From the NCBI GenBank assembly GCA_016722045.1, contig JADKGY010000008.1, positions 310,001 to 374,000 of the forward strand: DNA of 64,000 bases, given 5' to 3'. How positions within the stretch are numbered: the first letter of the stretch is position 1; each line of letters begins with the position of its first letter. A model generated the notes under the pieces. That model saw only the letters and a program-made list of their open reading frames with translations, had not been told where the DNA came from and searched no databases. A program made the translations under genes and the position numbers. Shown piece after piece: positions 61,395 through 64,000 of this stretch. This DNA comes from Candidatus Opimibacter skivensis (GTDB lineage: Bacteria > Bacteroidota > Bacteroidia > Chitinophagales > Saprospiraceae).

Positions 61395-63959
61395 ATGATA
61401 AAATTTAAGCTTTTTACCCTGGCCGTTTGTACGGTCTTTTTTATTTCCTGCGCCACGACAAAAAATCATCCTGCCGGTCCTGAAACAGCAGAAACATCTC
61501 ATATTGATGAGGACACAATGTCGTTCCCTGAGGATACAGCACAAGAGATCGCTTATCCCTATCGTCCAGCAGAAGAGAGAAAGTGGGACTTGTTGAACAC
61601 ACTTCTGGATCTTTCATTTGATTGGGAAAAATCAGCTGTGATGGGCACTGCTACTCTTACATTGTCTCCCTTGTTCTACACGCAGTCCGAATTAAAACTC
61701 AATGCTGTAGATTTTGATATTAAGAAAATATCCATTGGCGACAAACTCATCAAAGACTATAGTTACGATAACAATATCATCACTATTCCTCTTGCACAGC
61801 CAATGGGTCGACGCGACAGGCTGACAGTTTCTATTCAATATTCTGCCTCACCTAAAGCAACTATGCATGATGAATCAGCTGCCATCCAAAGCGATCAGGG
61901 ATTATATTTCATAGATCCTCTGGACACCATCCCTGATGTGCCCAGACAGATCTGGTCACAGGGAGAAACTTCGTATAACAGAAAGTGGTTCCCCACTTTA
62001 GATCAACCCAATGAAAGAGGTACACAGGAAATAATCATGACTGTCGCAGATACATTTATGACATTGTCAAACGGGAATCTTATTTCTTCTACAACACTTC
62101 CAAATGGCATGCGTCGTGATGACTGGAAACTGGAATTACCCATAGCACCATATCTCACGATGATCGCGGTAGGTAAATGGGATAAAGTCACAGATTATTG
62201 GCGTGGTCGTCCGGTCGATTATTATGTTGACCCCGGATATGGAAAAGATGCACGCGCGATTTTTGCGCATACACCTGAGATGATTGAATTCTTTTCTGAC
62301 AAGCTTGGCTTTGATTACGTATGGCCGAAATACGCACAGGTTATCGTCAAGAATTTTGTATCCGGAGCGATGGAAAATACAACAGCCACAGTCTTCGGTG
62401 ATTTTATTCAATTCCACGATGAAGATGTGATTAAGTCAGGCACGAATGATTACATCGTATCACACGAATTATTTCATCATTGGTTTGGTGACCTGGTGAC
62501 ATGTGAGTCTTGGGCCAATATTACACTCAATGAAGGATTTGCCAATTATGCAGAATACTTATGGTATGAGCATAAATATGGAAGGGAAAGAGCAGACATA
62601 TCAAGAATGGATGAACTGAATGGGTATTTTGGAGAAGAGAATAAACATCCGCTCATCTATTCCCATTATCCAAATGAGAATGCAGTATTTGATGCCCATA
62701 GTTATAATAAGGGAGGTCTTGTGTTACATATGCTGCGTGACCTCGTTGGTGATGAAGCATTTTTTGCATCCCTGAGATTGTATCTGCAACAGCATGCGTA
62801 CAATTCAGTGGAAGCGGCAGATTTGCGTCAGTCATTTGAAGAGGTGACCGGCATGGATTTGACCTGGTTTTTTGATCAATGGTTTTTTTCAAAGGGACAT
62901 CCTGTCTTGGATGTGAATCAATCTTATGATGTAGATTCAAAAAAAGTGACAGTTGAGATTACGCAGACCCAGGAACAAATGGGTTATCCATCAGTGTTCA
63001 GATTGCCTGTCGATATCGGTATTTATTACAAAGGAGGAAGTAATGACACGCATAAAGTTTGGCTTGAAGAGAAAACACAATCATTCACCTGGGATGTAAA
63101 AGAAGAACCGGGAGCGGTGATCATTGATCCGAGAGATATACTTCTGGTGCAGGTAAATCAGGATATACCGGAATCAGAAAATGAAACCAGAATATTGTAT
63201 ACACCATCAATCAGCCGACGGATATCCGCTTACACCACGATGACTGAAATATCTCAGCCTATTCTTGACAAAATGATGGTTGATTCCTCACTTACTGTCC
63301 GTTCGATTGCCATTCAATACTATACAGATCATTCAGATGCCGATCATCTTTATACGATGTCATTGAAAGAGGCTGACGTCGATTTGCAGGATTTCATTCT
63401 TGAATCATTGTCCAGCCTCGATAAAGACAAAGCGAAAGATTATGCCATAAAACTTTTGGATAGTACCGATAAAACACCGGTGATATATCTCGCGCTGACG
63501 TCCATAGCTGCTGTCAATATTGATGAGGCATTGCGACAGGCTACACGATATGAACAACGCAGTTCGCCTGCTATCTATGCAGCACGTGCAGAACTTTATG
63601 CAAAGAAAGGAAGCGGCATTTCACTTGATTTTTTCAAAGACGAAAGAGCGAAAAGCCTTCCGTTGGATTATATGGAAGAGTTTATAGCTTCTGTCGTGAA
63701 GTATAGTTCCACTCAATCACAACAGGTAAAAGATCAGGCTATACAATTGCTGGGTTCAGATTTTTATTTGCAGGGCCCTAATCGAGAGTACAGACGATTC
63801 TATGTCATTCTTGGACTGGTACGTGAATACAGAGAAGAGAGTGATAATAATTTCAAAAACAGCATACACGCCCTGATCAAGAAACACTATGCCCTTGAGA
63901 CCAATGGATATCTAAAGGATGCGCTGAAGCAGGGATTGGGAGATATACTGGATAATTGA
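61395..63959 (+). CDS. M1-family aminopeptidase lipoprotein
   Basis: 854 residues. Lipoprotein signal (FFISCATTKN, Cys 19). N-terminal beta domain about 60-260; substrate-binding GAMENTTATV (about 323); zinc site HELFHHWFGD (HExxH, about 356) with the third ligand Glu in NITLNEGFANYAEYLWYE; a Tyr at DAHSYNKGGLVLHML stabilises the intermediate. A C-terminal helical domain of HEAT-like repeats (about 600-854) as in aminopeptidase N. It removes N-terminal residues from peptides, anchored in the outer or inner membrane. Confidence 0.93.
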   Translation: MIKFKLFTLAVCTVFFISCATTKNHPAGPETAETSHIDEDTMSFPEDTAQEIAYPYRPAEERKWDLLNTLLDLSFDWEKSAVMGTATLTLSPLFYTQSELKLNAVDFDIKKISIGDKLIKDYSYDNNIITIPLAQPMGRRDRLTVSIQYSASPKATMHDESAAIQSDQGLYFIDPLDTIPDVPRQIWSQGETSYNRKWFPTLDQPNERGTQEIIMTVADTFMTLSNGNLISSTTLPNGMRRDDWKLELPIAPYLTMIAVGKWDKVTDYWRGRPVDYYVDPGYGKDARAIFAHTPEMIEFFSDKLGFDYVWPKYAQVIVKNFVSGAMENTTATVFGDFIQFHDEDVIKSGTNDYIVSHELFHHWFGDLVTCESWANITLNEGFANYAEYLWYEHKYGRERADISRMDELNGYFGEENKHPLIYSHYPNENAVFDAHSYNKGGLVLHMLRDLVGDEAFFASLRLYLQQHAYNSVEAADLRQSFEEVTGMDLTWFFDQWFFSKGHPVLDVNQSYDVDSKKVTVEITQTQEQMGYPSVFRLPVDIGIYYKGGSNDTHKVWLEEKTQSFTWDVKEEPGAVIIDPRDILLVQVNQDIPESENETRILYTPSISRRISAYTTMTEISQPILDKMMVDSSLTVRSIAIQYYTDHSDADHLYTMSLKEADVDLQDFILESLSSLDKDKAKDYAIKLLDSTDKTPVIYLALTSIAAVNIDEALRQATRYEQRSSPAIYAARAELYAKKGSGISLDFFKDERAKSLPLDYMEEFIASVVKYSSTQSQQVKDQAIQLLGSDFYLQGPNREYRRFYVILGLVREYREESDNNFKNSIHALIKKHYALETNGYLKDALKQGLGDILDN

Positions 63960-63961
63960 AA

Positions 63962-64000
63962 ATGAAATACCAGTATCTCATTATGCCTGGCTCTATCCTT
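63962..64000 (+). CDS. Possible start of another gene
   Basis: ATG 63962, just after the M1 peptidase stop, opens MKYQYLIMPGSIL to the window edge. Only 13 codons are visible, so this is a weak call based on position and an uninterrupted frame. Confidence 0.25.
   Translation, partial: MKYQYLIMPGSIL

Noticed and set aside
1..64000. tRNA, rRNA, prophage or intact insertion sequence
   Set aside because: None recognised by eye; no transposase, integrase or structural phage protein among the frames. A tRNAscan or covariance search was not possible.

Overview
The window looks like a chromosomal segment from a member of the Bacteroidota, probably near the Saprospiria. This is inferred from several things: many proteins with C-terminal type IX secretion (T9SS) sorting domains of both type A and type B, a 2033-residue PKD-repeat surface protein, propeller-type (Reg_prop/Y_Y_Y) histidine kinases, TPR kinases paired with NarL-type regulators, a Bacteroidota-style TAnnTTTG promoter, and RecA. 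No rRNA, tRNA, CRISPR array, prophage or complete insertion sequence was recognised.

Layout. 1-6.9 kb: tail of a RidA-like gene, a T9SS cargo protein, a GT39-type membrane glycosyltransferase divergent from an nadK - cyclase-family hydrolase - TPR membrane protein operon (4-bp ATGA overlaps), and a frameshifted antitoxin remnant. 6.9-22 kb: giant type-B T9SS adhesin-like protein, ThuA-like lipoprotein, a DEAD-box helicase broken by a 19-bp tandem duplication, then T9SS proteins, an esterase, a thioredoxin-like protein and an M28 peptidase. 22-27.4 kb: a two-component pair and a tandem pair of small cysteine-rich secreted paralogues. 27.6-38.1 kb: a five-gene minus-strand signalling operon made of three paralogous histidine kinases, a single-domain receiver and a receiver-class III nucleotide cyclase. 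Upstream of it lie the fused remains of a fourth kinase and a second cyclase. 38.4-39.3 kb: AbiEii-type toxin/antitoxin pair. 39.5-45.6 kb: PepSY-like protein, YitT transporter-like protein, HD hydrolase, and a divergent NarL regulator/propeller kinase pair. 46-50 kb: surface polysaccharide genes (deacetylase, frameshifted DegT aminotransferase, UDP-glucose dehydrogenase). 50-56 kb: glutathione peroxidase, MarC divergent from an Lrp/AsnC regulator, and a haem/iron-type TonB-dependent receptor. 56-59.2 kb: a DUF4956-HlyD-TolC operon that looks like an envelope export system without a recognisable energised pump, flanked on both sides by related inverted-repeat elements. 59.5-64 kb: small protein, recA, and an M1 aminopeptidase lipoprotein.

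The most unusual signals are repeats. A short palindromic element (core CCCCTTTAGGGG) is inserted in frame, twice each and in opposite orientations, at equivalent places in the ATPase domains of two of the three paralogous kinases. The third kinase lacks it. The same element sits in the loop of the probable recA terminator. Other dispersed families are TCGTTAC/TCGTTAT heptamers, GGATGCCGGA inverted repeats, and MITE-like inverted repeats of about 105-145 bp. Three genes are broken (antitoxin, helicase, DegT). Two of these look like single-base losses in short homopolymers, so sequencing error has to be considered. The candidates for an undescribed system are the DUF4956-HlyD-TolC operon, the paired cysteine-rich T9SS mini-proteins, and the kinase/cyclase array with peptide-encoding palindromes.
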